A DNA stretch of 64,000 nucleotides, taken from positions 558,001 to 622,000 of the forward strand of contig NZ_BSPC01000005.1 in NCBI RefSeq assembly GCF_030160835.1. The letters are read 5' to 3'. The stretch is from Labrys miyagiensis. Its GTDB lineage: Bacteria > Pseudomonadota > Alphaproteobacteria > Rhizobiales > Labraceae. The position numbers and the translations under genes were made by a program. Below are positions 8,970 through 17,256 of the stretch, in pieces. The notes under the pieces are model-generated. The model was given only the letters and a program-made list of their open reading frames with translations, was not told the DNA's origin and made no database searches. Position 1 is the stretch's first letter; every line of letters begins with the position of its first letter.

Positions 8970-9974
8970 ATGTCGCTTGATGTCGTCGATCTGCGCGACT
9001 TCTACACCTCCAATCTCGGCATCGTCGCCGGGCGTCTGATCGCGACCAAGATCCGGGCGCGCTGGGGCGATCTCACCGGTCAGCGCGTGGCCGGCATCGG
9101 CTTTGCCGCACCCTATCTCACCATGTTCCGCGACGAGGCCGAGCGCGTGGTCTCCTTCAATCCGGCAACCCAGGGTGTGCTGGAGTGGCCGGACACCGGC
9201 CCCCTGGCGGCAGCGCTGGTGGAGGAGACGGAACTGCCGCTCGCCGACGGCTCGCTCGACCGCGTGCTCGCCATCCACCTCCTGGAGGAAGCCGACTCCG
9301 CCCTCGACACGCTGCGCGAGATTTGGCGCGTGCTGGCGCCGGGCGGCACCGTCATGCTGGTGGCGCCCAATCGGCGCGGGGTGTGGGCGCGCTCGGACGC
9401 CACGCCCTTCGGCAATGGCCGGCCCTTCTCGCGGCCGCAGCTCACGCGCCTGTTGCGCGACGCCCTGTTCTCGCCGGTGAACTGGACGGAGGCGCTCTAT
9501 CTGCCGCCGCTCTTCCATGGCTGGGCCCTGCGCTCGGCCCCGACCTATGAGCGCCTCGCCGCCCGGCTCGCCTCGCCCTTTGCCGGCGTGCATATCGTGG
9601 AAGCCTCCAAGCAGGTCTTCCGCCCGATCACCGTGCGCGCCAAGCGCGCGACGGCGCCGAAGTTCCAGCCGGTGCTGATCCCGAGCGCGGGAAGGGTAAG
9701 CTGGGAGCGTGATCGCTGGGAGCGCGGACATCCCTACGACACTCACTTGAGTGTCGTAGGGATGTCCGCGCTCCCAGGCTACCGCCGCCTCAGCAAGAAC
9801 ACCGCCTGCTCGCCGAACAGGTTCCAGAACCACCAGGGCGCCTGCACCTGTACCGGCTGGCCCGAGACCGTCAGTGCTTCCGCCCGCTCGATCACCCCAT
9901 GGATGCTGCGAGCCATCTCGACGAAATCGCGGATCGAGCAGAAATGGATGTTGGGCGTGTCGTACCAGCTATAG
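8970..9974 (+). CDS. SAM-dependent methyltransferase with a repeat-derived C-terminal extension
   Basis: 334-residue frame. Residues 1-240 are a class I methyltransferase: a degenerate glycine loop (VAGIGFAAPY), the LPLADGSLDRVLAIHLLE post-I/II region typical of Methyltransf_11, and the LREIWRVLAPGGTVMLV motif. From about residue 244 the reading frame enters a palindromic repeat (9700-9779), encoding [20 protein letters not shown], then continues about 65 residues antisense to metW before stopping. These last 90 residues are not family sequence, so the original stop was probably lost to the repeat. ATG 8970 is preferred over the upstream TTG. Role unknown; neighbours suggest nothing specific. 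Confidence 0.82.
   Translation: MSLDVVDLRDFYTSNLGIVAGRLIATKIRARWGDLTGQRVAGIGFAAPYLTMFRDEAERVVSFNPATQGVLEWPDTGPLAAALVEETELPLADGSLDRVLAIHLLEEADSALDTLREIWRVLAPGGTVMLVAPNRRGVWARSDATPFGNGRPFSRPQLTRLLRDALFSPVNWTEALYLPPLFHGWALRSAPTYERLAARLASPFAGVHIVEASKQVFRPITVRAKRATAPKFQPVLIPSAGRVSWERDRWERGHPYDTHLSVVGMSALPGYRRLSKNTACSPNRFQNHQGACTCTGWPETVSASARSITPWMLRAISTKSRIEQKWMLGVSYQL
9715..9779. repeat. Near-perfect palindromic repeat, family A variant
   Basis: A roughly 30-base arm (outer GCTGGGAGCGCGGACATC, then CCTACGACACTCA) is mirrored across a 1-3 base centre. It abuts the metW stop codon (9779-9781) on the minus strand and lies inside the reading frame of the methyltransferase on the plus strand. A short extra CTGGGAGCG copy precedes it at 9701. 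The inner ACGACACTC block recurs at 39001. Confidence 0.92.
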
Positions 9975-10447
9975 GGCAGGTTCTCGGTCACCGGCATGCG
10001 GCCGCGCAACAGGATCTGGCCGCGGATGCGCCAATGGCCGAAATTGGGGAAGGAGACGATGGCGCGCCGGCCGATGCGCAGCATGTCTTCCACCACCTGC
10101 CGCGGATTGCGCGTGGCCTGCAGAGTCTGGGACAGGATGACATAGTCGAAGCTGTCGTCGGCATAATTGCCGAGATCGGAATCGGCATCGCCCTGGATCA
10201 CGGCAAGGCCGCGCCCGACGGCGGCGTTGACGCCGAGCTGGCTGATCTCGATGCCGCGCCCGTCGACATTGCGCGTGGCTTCCAAGAGCGAGAGCAGCTC
10301 GCCGTCGCCGCAGCCGACATCGAGGACCCGCGCGCCGGGGGTGACCATGTCGCGGATCTTGAGGAGGTCGAGGCGCGTGCCGAGGCCCGAGCCGTTGCTG
10401 CGCTGGGCGGCCATGGTGCGGGTGTCGCGCTGGCGGAACTTCGTCAT
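9779..10447 (-). CDS. metW: Methionine biosynthesis protein MetW
   Basis: 222 residues with the SAM-binding motif [10 protein letters not shown] at 41-50 and the MetW-specific [22 protein letters not shown] and [13 protein letters not shown] stretches. MetW works with MetX so that homoserine O-acetylation proceeds; the methyltransferase fold's own reaction is not settled. Its ATG overlaps the metX stop (ATGA), so the pair is translationally coupled. Its stop codon touches the palindromic repeat at 9715-9779. Confidence 0.96.
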   Translation of the reverse strand: MTKFRQRDTRTMAAQRSNGSGLGTRLDLLKIRDMVTPGARVLDVGCGDGELLSLLEATRNVDGRGIEISQLGVNAAVGRGLAVIQGDADSDLGNYADDSFDYVILSQTLQATRNPRQVVEDMLRIGRRAIVSFPNFGHWRIRGQILLRGRMPVTENLPYSWYDTPNIHFCSIRDFVEMARSIHGVIERAEALTVSGQPVQVQAPWWFWNLFGEQAVFLLRRR

Positions 10448-11676
10448 GCGATCCCCCTGTCGCGCGCGGCGGCGCCCACGAACCCGCGCACCATGCCGAA
10501 GAGCTCGGGGATATCGAGCAGGAAGGCGTCATGGCCCTTGTCCGTCTCGATCTCCACGAAGGAGACGCGGGCGCCGGCGGCGTTCAGCGCATGCATGATC
10601 TGGCGCGAGGCGCTGGTGGGGAACAGCCAGTCCGAGGTGAAGGAGGCGACGCAGAAGCGCGTCCGCGTGCCCTTGAAGGCGGTGGCGAGCGAGCCTCCAT
10701 GGTCGCTGGCGAGGTCGAAATAATCCATCGCCCGCGTGACATAGAGGTAGGAATTGGCGTCGAAGCGGTCGACGAAGCTGAGGCCCTGGTAGCGCAGGTA
10801 GCTCTCGATCTGGAAATCGGCGTCGAAGGTGAAGGTGCGCTCCGCCCGGTCCTGCAGGTTGCGGCCGAACTTGCGCTGCAGGGCACCTTCCGAGAGATAG
10901 GTGATGTGGGCCGCCATGCGCGCCACCGCCAGGCCCTTGCCGGGCCGCGTGCCGGCCTCGATATAGCGCCCGCCCTGCCAGTCGGGGTCGGCCATGATGG
11001 CCTGGCGGCCGACCTCGTGGAAGGCGATGTTCTGGGCCGAATGGCGCGGGGCGCTGGCGATGCAGAGCGCCGCGACGACGCGCTCCGGATAGGACGCCGC
11101 CCATTGCAGCACCAGCATGCCGCCCATCGAGCCGCCGAGGACGCAGAACAGGCTCGGGATTTCCAGGTGGTCGAGCAGCATGGCCTGCGCCCGCACCATG
11201 TCGGCGATGGTCACCACCGGGAAATCGAGGCCATAGGGCTGGCCGGTGACCGGATTGGTCGAAGCCGGCCCGGAGGAGCCCATGCAACTGCCGATGACAT
11301 TGGGGCAGATAACGAAGAAACGTTCGGTATCGATCGGCTTGCCCGGCCCGACCATGGTCTCCCACCAGCCGGCCCGGCCGGTGACGGGGTGGACATTGGC
11401 GACATGCTGGTCGCCGGTGAGCGCGTGGCAGACCATCACGGCGTTGGATTTGTCGGCATTGAGCCTGCCGGCGGTGGTGTAGGCGATGCGAAGGGGCGCG
11501 AAATCGATGCCGCTGTCGAGGCGCAGCGGCTTGTTCATGCCAAAATCGACAATGAAGCTGTCATCAGGCTCATCAGCCTGCTTGCGGGCCATTTCCGGAA
11601 AACTGGCGCGCAGTTGCTCACCTTCGGACATGGGGCTGTGCCGTTCCTTCCCGGTAGCGTTCGGTTTGTCGAACAT
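10444..11676 (-). CDS. metX: Homoserine O-acetyltransferase
   Basis: 410-residue alpha/beta hydrolase-fold enzyme that acylates L-homoserine in methionine synthesis. The catalytic triad is visible: Ser183 in GGSMGG, Asp349 in TSDWLFP and His382 in DKGHDAF. The [17 protein letters not shown] block (126-142) is characteristic of MetX. Start choices are ATG 11676 or the internal ATG 11631 (MSEGEQ); neither has a strong ribosome binding site. It heads the metX-metW operon. Upstream, in the divergent gap shared with the SPFH gene, a repeat occupies 11723-11822, and I could not find the SAM-II riboswitch often placed before alphaproteobacterial met genes. Confidence 0.96.
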   Translation of the reverse strand: MFDKPNATGKERHSPMSEGEQLRASFPEMARKQADEPDDSFIVDFGMNKPLRLDSGIDFAPLRIAYTTAGRLNADKSNAVMVCHALTGDQHVANVHPVTGRAGWWETMVGPGKPIDTERFFVICPNVIGSCMGSSGPASTNPVTGQPYGLDFPVVTIADMVRAQAMLLDHLEIPSLFCVLGGSMGGMLVLQWAASYPERVVAALCIASAPRHSAQNIAFHEVGRQAIMADPDWQGGRYIEAGTRPGKGLAVARMAAHITYLSEGALQRKFGRNLQDRAERTFTFDADFQIESYLRYQGLSFVDRFDANSYLYVTRAMDYFDLASDHGGSLATAFKGTRTRFCVASFTSDWLFPTSASRQIMHALNAAGARVSFVEIETDKGHDAFLLDIPELFGMVRGFVGAAARDRGIA

Positions 11677-11722
11677 TTTGTTCGACGTATCCTAATAACA
11701 TGGGTTGGCGGAAGCGCAATGG

Positions 11723-11822
11723 CTGGGACCGCCGGCTTTCCAGCCGGCTCTTCCCGTCCGGCAGACGCCGCGGTTCGAGGAGCCGGCTGGAAAGCCGGCG
11801 GTCCCAGGGATCGCGCTCCCAG
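11723..11822. repeat. Inverted repeat, family B, in the metX/SPFH divergent gap
   Basis: Arms 11723-11750 and 11779-11807 mirror each other, with outer CTGGGACCGC and inner palindrome GCCGGCTTTCCAGCCGGC. A further GCGCTCCCAG end (family A) follows at 11813-11822. Unlike most copies it lies between two 5' ends. Confidence 0.92.
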
Positions 11823-11931
11823 CGTTGTGCGTTTCGACACCTCAAGATTGCAATCGCTCGCCCCCGGCCTTGCATGCGCCGCCGCGAGGGGTAGACAGGA
11901 GCGGAATGCCGCAGTCCCTGGGGAACCCGCC

Positions 11932-12912
11932 ATGTCCGACTTCGCCGTCACCTCCACCACCGTCATCATCGCCGCTGCCGTCGTCCTGCTGTTCTTCCTG
12001 ATGAAGATGGTGAAGACGGTGCCGCAGGGCTACAACTACACGGTCGAGCGCTTCCGGCGCTACGCCTACACGATCCAGCCCGGCCTCAACATCGTGCCGC
12101 CGATCTTCCACCGCATCGGCGTGAAGATGAACATGATGGAGCAGGTGGTGGATGTGCCGACGCAGGAGATCATCACCAAGGACAACGCCACCGTCGCGGT
12201 CGACGGCGTCGCCTTCTTCCAGGTGATCGACGCGGCGCGGGCCGCCTATGAGGTCGCCAATCTCAACAGCGCCATCATGAACCTCCTGATGACCAATATC
12301 CGCACGGTGATGGGCTCGATGGACCTCGACCAGCTCCTGTCCCACCGCGATGAGATCAACAACCGTCTGCTCAATGTGGTCGATGCCGCCGCCATCAGCT
12401 GGGGCATCAAGATCACCCGCGTCGAGATCAAGGACATCGTGCCGCCGGCCGACCTGATCGCCTCGATGGGCCGCCAGATGAAGGCCGAGCGCGAGAAGCG
12501 TGCCGTCATCCTGGAAGCCGAGGGCCAGCGCCAGTCCGAGATCCTCAAGGCCGAGGGCCAGAAGCAGGCGCAGGTGCTGGAGGCCGAGGGCCGCAAGGAG
12601 GCGGCTTTCCGCGACGCCGAGGCCCGCGAGCGCTCCGCACAGGCCGAAGCAGCCGCGACACTGGTCGTCTCAGAGGCGTTGTCGCGGGGCAATGTCGCCG
12701 CGCTCAACTACTTCATCGCCGACAAATATGTGAAGGCGATGCAGGCGATGGCGAGTGCCCCCAACCAGAAGGTGCTGGTGCTGCCGATGGAAGCGACGGC
12801 GCTGATCGGCTCGCTCGCCGGCATCGGCGAGATCGCCAAGGCAACCTTCGGCGACGCAGCCGTGCAGGCCCGGCGTGGTGGTTCGGGCGTGCCGAATGTC
12901 GGGCGGGACTAG
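11932..12912 (+). CDS. SPFH/Band 7 (stomatin-like) membrane protein
   Basis: 326 residues. One N-terminal membrane segment (about 9-26), an SPFH domain (about 27-190) starting with [15 protein letters not shown], and a helical C-terminal region (about 190-250) with repeated EAEGQRQ/KAEGQKQ/EAEGRKE heptad-like blocks, as in QmcA-type proteins. Such proteins oligomerise at the membrane and partner with NfeD proteins, and a NfeD gene does follow 93 bases downstream. The large open frame upstream of ATG 11932 is antisense to metX and is not part of the gene. A GGGGAAC box precedes the ATG. Confidence 0.94.
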   Translation: MSDFAVTSTTVIIAAAVVLLFFLMKMVKTVPQGYNYTVERFRRYAYTIQPGLNIVPPIFHRIGVKMNMMEQVVDVPTQEIITKDNATVAVDGVAFFQVIDAARAAYEVANLNSAIMNLLMTNIRTVMGSMDLDQLLSHRDEINNRLLNVVDAAAISWGIKITRVEIKDIVPPADLIASMGRQMKAEREKRAVILEAEGQRQSEILKAEGQKQAQVLEAEGRKEAAFRDAEARERSAQAEAAATLVVSEALSRGNVAALNYFIADKYVKAMQAMASAPNQKVLVLPMEATALIGSLAGIGEIAKATFGDAAVQARRGGSGVPNVGRD

Positions 12913-12913
12913 G

Positions 12914-12996
12914 CTGGGAGCGCGGACATCCTGTCCGCATCTTGAACTGCAGCGCTTGTTAGTCAGGAAGAGCGGACAGGATGTCCGCGCTCCCAG
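12914..12996. repeat. Inverted repeat, family A, between the SPFH and nfeD genes
   Basis: Arms 12914-12938 and 12969-12996 with inner core GGACATCCTGTCC, about 30-base spacer. It begins 1 base after the SPFH stop codon and its right end merges with the GGGAGAG ribosome binding site of the nfeD gene. Confidence 0.95.
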
Positions 12997-13005
12997 GGAG
13001 AGTCC

Positions 13006-13443
13006 ATGAACGAAATCACTTCCATCACGGTCTGGGGCTGGTTCGTCCTGGCTGCGGTGCTGATCGGGCTGGAAATGCTGCTGCCCGGCGCCTTCATGAT
13101 CTGGCTGGGCCTTGCGGCGGCGGCGACCGGCCTCGTGAACCTGTTCCTGCCGATGGACTGGCCCCTCGCCCTGCTGCTCTTCGCCATCCTCGGCGTGATC
13201 TTCGCCTTTGTCGGCCGCCGCATCTCCGCCGGAGTCGATGCCGGCGACAAGGAACAGCCCTTCCTCAACCGCCGCGCCGACGCCCTGATCGGCCAGAGCT
13301 TCACCTTGTCCGAGCCGATCGTGAACGGGGAGGGGCGCATCCGCATCGGCGACACGGTCTGGCATCTGCGGGGACCGGATGCGGATGCTGGCACGCGCAT
13401 CAAGGTAGTGCGCGTCGTAGGCGGCAGGCTGGTGGTGGAGTAG
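13006..13443 (+). CDS. NfeD family membrane protein
   Basis: 145 residues. Two or three hydrophobic segments in residues 10-72 (including AVLIGLEMLLPGAFMIWLGL) are followed by a C-terminal OB-fold domain (about 88-145) ending in the VRVVGGRLVVE strand typical of short NfeD proteins. It partners with the upstream SPFH protein, a widespread pairing thought to serve membrane quality control. A repeat element separates the two genes, so a stem-loop would lie in the mRNA just before its start codon. Another repeat begins directly after the TAG stop. Confidence 0.93.
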   Translation: MNEITSITVWGWFVLAAVLIGLEMLLPGAFMIWLGLAAAATGLVNLFLPMDWPLALLLFAILGVIFAFVGRRISAGVDAGDKEQPFLNRRADALIGQSFTLSEPIVNGEGRIRIGDTVWHLRGPDADAGTRIKVVRVVGGRLVVE

Positions 13444-13444
13444 C

Positions 13445-13607
13445 CCTGGGAGCGCCGGCTTTCCAGCCGGCTCTTTGGCCCGAGGCGCCGGCTTCATCGG
13501 CATGCCGGTCTTCAGACCGGCATGCCCTCGCCTGCGGCGGCACGTCTCGCGCTTTTTTTCGGCAAGTACGCCGGTTCAAGAGCCGGCTGGAAAGCCGGCG
13601 GTCCCAG
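13445..13607. repeat. Nested inverted repeat, family B with an inner palindrome
   Basis: Outer arms 13445-13473 and 13578-13607 carry GCCGGCTTTCCAGCCGGC. Between them lies a second perfect palindrome, GGCATGCCGGTCTTCAGACC and its mirror, at 13498-13526. It fills the gap between the convergent nfeD and gluQRS stop codons. Confidence 0.93.
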
Positions 13608-13611
13608 CGCT

Positions 13612-14469
13612 TCACATCCCGACCAGTTTCCTCACATCCGCCGGCGTCATCCCCTCGGCCCTCAGCGCCCGCAGGCTCTTCGAGGCCAGGCTCTTGGAGA
13701 GCTTCGCGCCCTCTTCGCCAAGGATCAGGGCGTGATGGTGGTAGAGGGGCTGCGGCAGGCCGAGAAGCTGCTGCAGCAGGCGATGGATGGCGGTAGCCTG
13801 GAACGTGTCCCGGCCGCGCGCGACATGGCTGACGCCCTGCAGCGCGTCGTCGTGAACGACGGCCAGATGATAGCTCGCGGGAAATTCCTTGCGTCCGAGG
13901 ATGACATCGCCCCAACGCGCCGGCTCGGCCGGAAGGACCTCGATGCAGGTGAGATCGGGTTGCAGCTCCTGCCAGCTCAAGGGCGGTGAGAGGGCAAGCG
14001 CCTTGCCCATGTCGAGCCGCAGGCTGAACGGCTCGTCCTCCGCGTGAACGGCCGGATTGTCGATGGCCTGAAGCGCTTCGCGCGGATAGAGCGGCGCACC
14101 ATCGGGATCGCGCGGCCAGTCCTGGCCGCTCGCCGCCGCGATGTCCTTGCGCGAGGCATAAGAGCGGTAGAGCAGGCCGAGCGCCTGCAGCCGATCCAGG
14201 GCCTTCGCGTAATCGTCGAAATGCTCCGACTGGCGGCGCACCGGCTCCTCCCATTCGAGGCCGAGCCAGGCCAAGTCCTCGCGCAGCGCCGTCTCATAAT
14301 CGGGGCGGCAGCGGGTGATGTCGATGTCCTCGATACGCAGCAGCAGGCGGCCGCCGAGTTCGCGCGCGAACCGTTTGTTCAGCAGGGCCGAATAGGCATG
14401 GCCGAGATGGAGATAGCCATTGGGGCTCGGCGCGAAGCGCAGGACAGGTGGTAGCGTTTGATTTGTCAC
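13612..14469 (-). CDS. gluQRS: Glutamyl-Q tRNA(Asp) synthetase
   Basis: 285 residues, a truncated glutamyl-tRNA synthetase paralog lacking the anticodon-binding domain. It attaches glutamate to the queuosine of tRNA(Asp). HIGH-like HLGHAYS is at 21-27, RFAPSPNGYLHLGH at 11-24, and the KMSKS-like KLSKS at 256-260; the zinc-binding cysteines found in some homologues are absent. GTG 14469 gives the family start; ATG 14493 would overlap the divergent glycosylase start at 14492. The two genes therefore share a very short promoter region. Confidence 0.93.
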   Translation of the reverse strand: MTNQTLPPVLRFAPSPNGYLHLGHAYSALLNKRFARELGGRLLLRIEDIDITRCRPDYETALREDLAWLGLEWEEPVRRQSEHFDDYAKALDRLQALGLLYRSYASRKDIAAASGQDWPRDPDGAPLYPREALQAIDNPAVHAEDEPFSLRLDMGKALALSPPLSWQELQPDLTCIEVLPAEPARWGDVILGRKEFPASYHLAVVHDDALQGVSHVARGRDTFQATAIHRLLQQLLGLPQPLYHHHALILGEEGAKLSKSLASKSLRALRAEGMTPADVRKLVGM

Positions 14470-14491
14470 TCGCGCGATGTAACACAGGTGC

Positions 14492-15160
14492 ATGACCATC
14501 ATCATCCGTTCGCGCCCCGAAATCGAGACGGGCATCGCTGCTTTGCGCGCCCTCGACTCCCGATTGGCGGCCATCCACGATCTCGTCGGCGAGCCACCCT
14601 TGCGCCTCTATCCGGCCGGACTGGAGGGGCTTGCCTGGATCATCGTCTCCCAGCAGGTCTCTGTGGCGAGCGCACGGGCAATCTGGGCCCGCACCAAGGC
14701 GGTGTTCGACCCCTTGACTCCCGAGCGCCTGATTGCCGCGCCGGACGAGGATTTTCGCGCCGGCGGCCTTTCCATGCCGAAGATCCGCACATTGCGCGCC
14801 GTGGCGCGGGCGCTTGCCGAGGGTTTCGACCTCGACGGCCTTGCCGAACTCGACGCCGACAAGGCCCATGCCGAGCTCGTCAAGCTCAAGGGCATCGGCC
14901 CCTGGACGGCCGATGTCTATCTGATGTTCTGCCTCGGCCATGCCGACGCCTTCGCTGCCGGCGATCTCGCCTTGCAGGAGGCGGCCAAGATGCTGCTCGT
15001 TCTGGAGGAGCGCCCCAACGCCCTCGAACTCGCTGCCATCGCGCAGGCCTGGCGGCCCTGGCGGGCGGTTGCCGCGCGCCTGCTCTTTGCCTATTACGCC
15101 AACAGGAAGAATCGGCCGGGTGCGCCTGTTCAGGATGGAGCCGAGAATGACGCCGCTTGA
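14492..15160 (+). CDS. DNA-3-methyladenine glycosylase, AlkA-type HhH-GPD protein
   Basis: 222 residues. The helix-hairpin-helix LKGIGPWTAD is at 132-141 and the catalytic aspartate of the family is Asp158 in AAGDLALQ. IIVSQQVSVASARAIW (50-65) is the usual helical core. It would remove alkylated purines in base excision repair. No iron-sulfur cluster cysteines are present, as expected for the AlkA branch. The end overlaps the next gene by 14 bases, so the two are probably co-translated. Divergent from gluQRS. Confidence 0.92.
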   Translation: MTIIIRSRPEIETGIAALRALDSRLAAIHDLVGEPPLRLYPAGLEGLAWIIVSQQVSVASARAIWARTKAVFDPLTPERLIAAPDEDFRAGGLSMPKIRTLRAVARALAEGFDLDGLAELDADKAHAELVKLKGIGPWTADVYLMFCLGHADAFAAGDLALQEAAKMLLVLEERPNALELAAIAQAWRPWRAVAARLLFAYYANRKNRPGAPVQDGAENDAA

Positions 15161-15815
15161 TGGACCACGTCTGCCCGCCAAATCCGGCAAGACCCGCCAG
15201 CTGGTGGTGTTCCTGCATGGCTATGGCGCCGACGGCAACGATCTGATCGATCTCGGCCAGGCCTGGCGGGATCTCTTGCCGGACACCGCCTTCGTCTCGC
15301 CGCATGCGCCCGAGCCTTGCGCGGGAGCGCCCTATGGCCGCCAGTGGTTCCCGCTGACCTTCCGCGTCCACAACGAGCGCTGGGACGGCGCGCGGCAGGC
15401 AAGCCCCATCCTCGATGCCTTCCTCGATGCGGAACTCAAGCGCGAGGGGCTCGACGACCATGCGCTGGCGCTGGCCGGCTTCAGCCAGGGCAGCATGATG
15501 GCGCTGCATACCGGCCTGCGCCGCCGCAAGGCGATGGGCGCCATCGTCGGCTATTCCGGCATTCTCATCGGCCCGGATGACCAGCCCCTCAGCGTGCTCG
15601 CGCCCGAGATCACCGCCCGCCCGCCGGTGCTGCTGGTGCATGGCGACCAGGATCAGGTCGTGCCGCCCATGGCGTTGCCCTATTCGTTGGAGGGGCTGAA
15701 CGCCCTCGATGTCCCCGTGGAGGCCCATATGCGTCCGGGCCTCGGCCATGGCATCGACAATGCCGGCCTGCGTCTCGGCGGCGACTTTCTGGCGCGGGCC
15801 TTTGCCCGCACGTGA
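15147..15815 (+). CDS. Alpha/beta hydrolase, phospholipase/carboxylesterase family
   Basis: 222-residue serine esterase of the acyl-protein thioesterase-like family. Oxyanion region FLHGYGADGND at 22-32, nucleophile Ser113 in GFSQGS, Asp169 in HGDQDQVVP and His201 in GLGHGID. Intracellular, no signal. It overlaps the glycosylase gene by 14 bases; an alternative in-frame ATG lies at 15135. The physiological ester is unknown. Confidence 0.92.
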   Translation: MTPLDGPRLPAKSGKTRQLVVFLHGYGADGNDLIDLGQAWRDLLPDTAFVSPHAPEPCAGAPYGRQWFPLTFRVHNERWDGARQASPILDAFLDAELKREGLDDHALALAGFSQGSMMALHTGLRRRKAMGAIVGYSGILIGPDDQPLSVLAPEITARPPVLLVHGDQDQVVPPMALPYSLEGLNALDVPVEAHMRPGLGHGIDNAGLRLGGDFLARAFART

Positions 15816-15877
15816 TGATTGCCTGCGGCTTTGAATTGAGGTCATACTCCCGCAGTCCCGGCTAGAGTGAGGGTTCG

Positions 15878-17005
15878 ATGATCGGCCGAAGCAGCTCACC
15901 GCCGCGCTTCAACCGCCGCGCCTTCCTGCGCGCCTCGGCCGCCCTCGGGCTCGGGGCCGTCGCCTCTCCCGCGATCGTCGGCGAGGCGCTCTCTTCCTCC
16001 GGCGAACTCAATTATATGGGCTGGTCCGGCTACGATTTTTCGGCGCTTTTCGCTAAATTCACCGACAAGACCGGCATCAAGATCAATTTCATCGACCAGC
16101 CCGATCAGGATTCCATGCTGGCGCAGGCGCGCCTTGCCGCGCAGACCTCGGCCGCCGACATCGCCGAGCCGAGCATCGACCGCCTGCCGGGCTGGGTCGA
16201 TGCCGATCTCGTGCAGGCCTGGAACGATGCCAATGTCAGCCTCGACTCCTACGACAAGGCCTTCCTCACCGCCTCCGGCATGGTCAAGGGGCGCCGTTTT
16301 TTCCTGCCCATCGTCTGGGGCACGGAGGCGCTGACCTATTCGGTCAAGGAGGCGCCCCTCGTCTATGGCACGGCGTCGCTGGCCGATCTGTTCGATCCTC
16401 GCTATGCCGGCAAGGTCACATTGCGCGCCCATTCGGCCCTCGCCGCCATGGGCCGGGTGCTGGAGGCGCAGGGCAAGCTGCCCAAGCCCTGGCTCGACAG
16501 CTACAAGGACGAGGCCAGCATGCGCCAGCTCTGGGACCTTGCGCTGGCCGAGGCGATCAAGCACAAGGCCAATGTGGTGCAGTTCTGGAGCAGCGAGAAC
16601 GATGCGCAATCGGCCTTCCGAACCAATGGCTGCACGCTGGGCCTGACCTGGGATTCGACCGGCCTCAACCTCGGCCCCGACGGCTTCGGCTTCATCGCTC
16701 CGAAGGAAGGCGCCTTCGGCTGGCTGCAGGGCTATGTGCTGTTGAAGGCGGGGAAGAACGTCGAGCAGGCGCATGAATGGGCCCGCTTCATCGCCACGCC
16801 CGAGGGCTCGGCCGCCTATGCCACCGCCTTCTCCGCCAACCCGACCGCGAGTGGTGCCATCGATCTCGTCGACCAGAAGGTGCGCGACTTCTATCACAAG
16901 GCCTATCCGCAGGACGCGGAGTCCAGGATCTGGTGGTGGCCGGCGCAGCCCGCCTGGTTCGTGGCCCTGCGCAGCGAATATGCCGACAAATGGCGGGCGG
17001 CGTGA
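15878..17005 (+). CDS. Polyamine-type ABC transporter substrate-binding protein
   Basis: 375 residues. A twin-arginine signal (NRRAFLRASAALGLGAVASP, about residues 12-31) directs it to the periplasm. The body is a PotD-like type II binding protein: LNYMGWSGYD near the start, ADIAEPSIDRLPGW, the IVWGTEALTYS hinge and a Trp-rich C-terminus. It is followed on the same strand by an ATPase and two permeases, so the four genes make one importer for a polyamine, amino-acid-like or related cation. Which ligand cannot be decided. An inverted repeat separates it from the ATPase gene. Confidence 0.93.
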   Translation: MIGRSSSPPRFNRRAFLRASAALGLGAVASPAIVGEALSSSGELNYMGWSGYDFSALFAKFTDKTGIKINFIDQPDQDSMLAQARLAAQTSAADIAEPSIDRLPGWVDADLVQAWNDANVSLDSYDKAFLTASGMVKGRRFFLPIVWGTEALTYSVKEAPLVYGTASLADLFDPRYAGKVTLRAHSALAAMGRVLEAQGKLPKPWLDSYKDEASMRQLWDLALAEAIKHKANVVQFWSSENDAQSAFRTNGCTLGLTWDSTGLNLGPDGFGFIAPKEGAFGWLQGYVLLKAGKNVEQAHEWARFIATPEGSAAYATAFSANPTASGAIDLVDQKVRDFYHKAYPQDAESRIWWWPAQPAWFVALRSEYADKWRAA

Positions 17006-17042
17006 CCTGGGAGCGCTTTTTGCCTTGCTTTCCGAGGTTGGT

Positions 17043-17224
17043 GCTGCCCCTCACCTCTATCCTCTCCCCGCAAGCGGGGCGAGGGGACTTCGGGGGCGCA
17101 TCTTGTTTAGCGAAGGGCACATCTCGCACAACGGTTGGGCGGGATGAAACGTTTGTGAATGGAGCGAGCCGCTTGTGCCCCCTCGCCCCGCTTGCGGGGA
17201 GAGGATAGAGGTGAGGGGCTGCGC
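17043..17224. repeat. Inverted repeat, family E, between ABC transporter genes
   Basis: Left arm 17043-17088 contains CCCCTCACCTCTATCCTCTC followed by CCCGCAAGCGGGGCGAGGGG; right arm 17178-17224 is its mirror. Another pair lies at 42072-42280. Similar elements are common in proteobacterial genomes. It sits between the binding-protein gene and the ATPase gene and could lower expression of the downstream genes. Confidence 0.93.
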
Positions 17225-17256
17225 AACATTGCAATATTGGGGATTACAAGGCGCCC

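Noticed and set aside
10531-11931. Long plus-strand frame opposite metX, joined to the SPFH gene
   Set aside because: Antisense to metX; the SPFH family sequence and a ribosome binding site begin only at 11932.
12914-12996. Repeats considered as CRISPR units
   Set aside because: Copies are dispersed singly over the window, mirrored rather than direct, and without regular spacers or cas genes.
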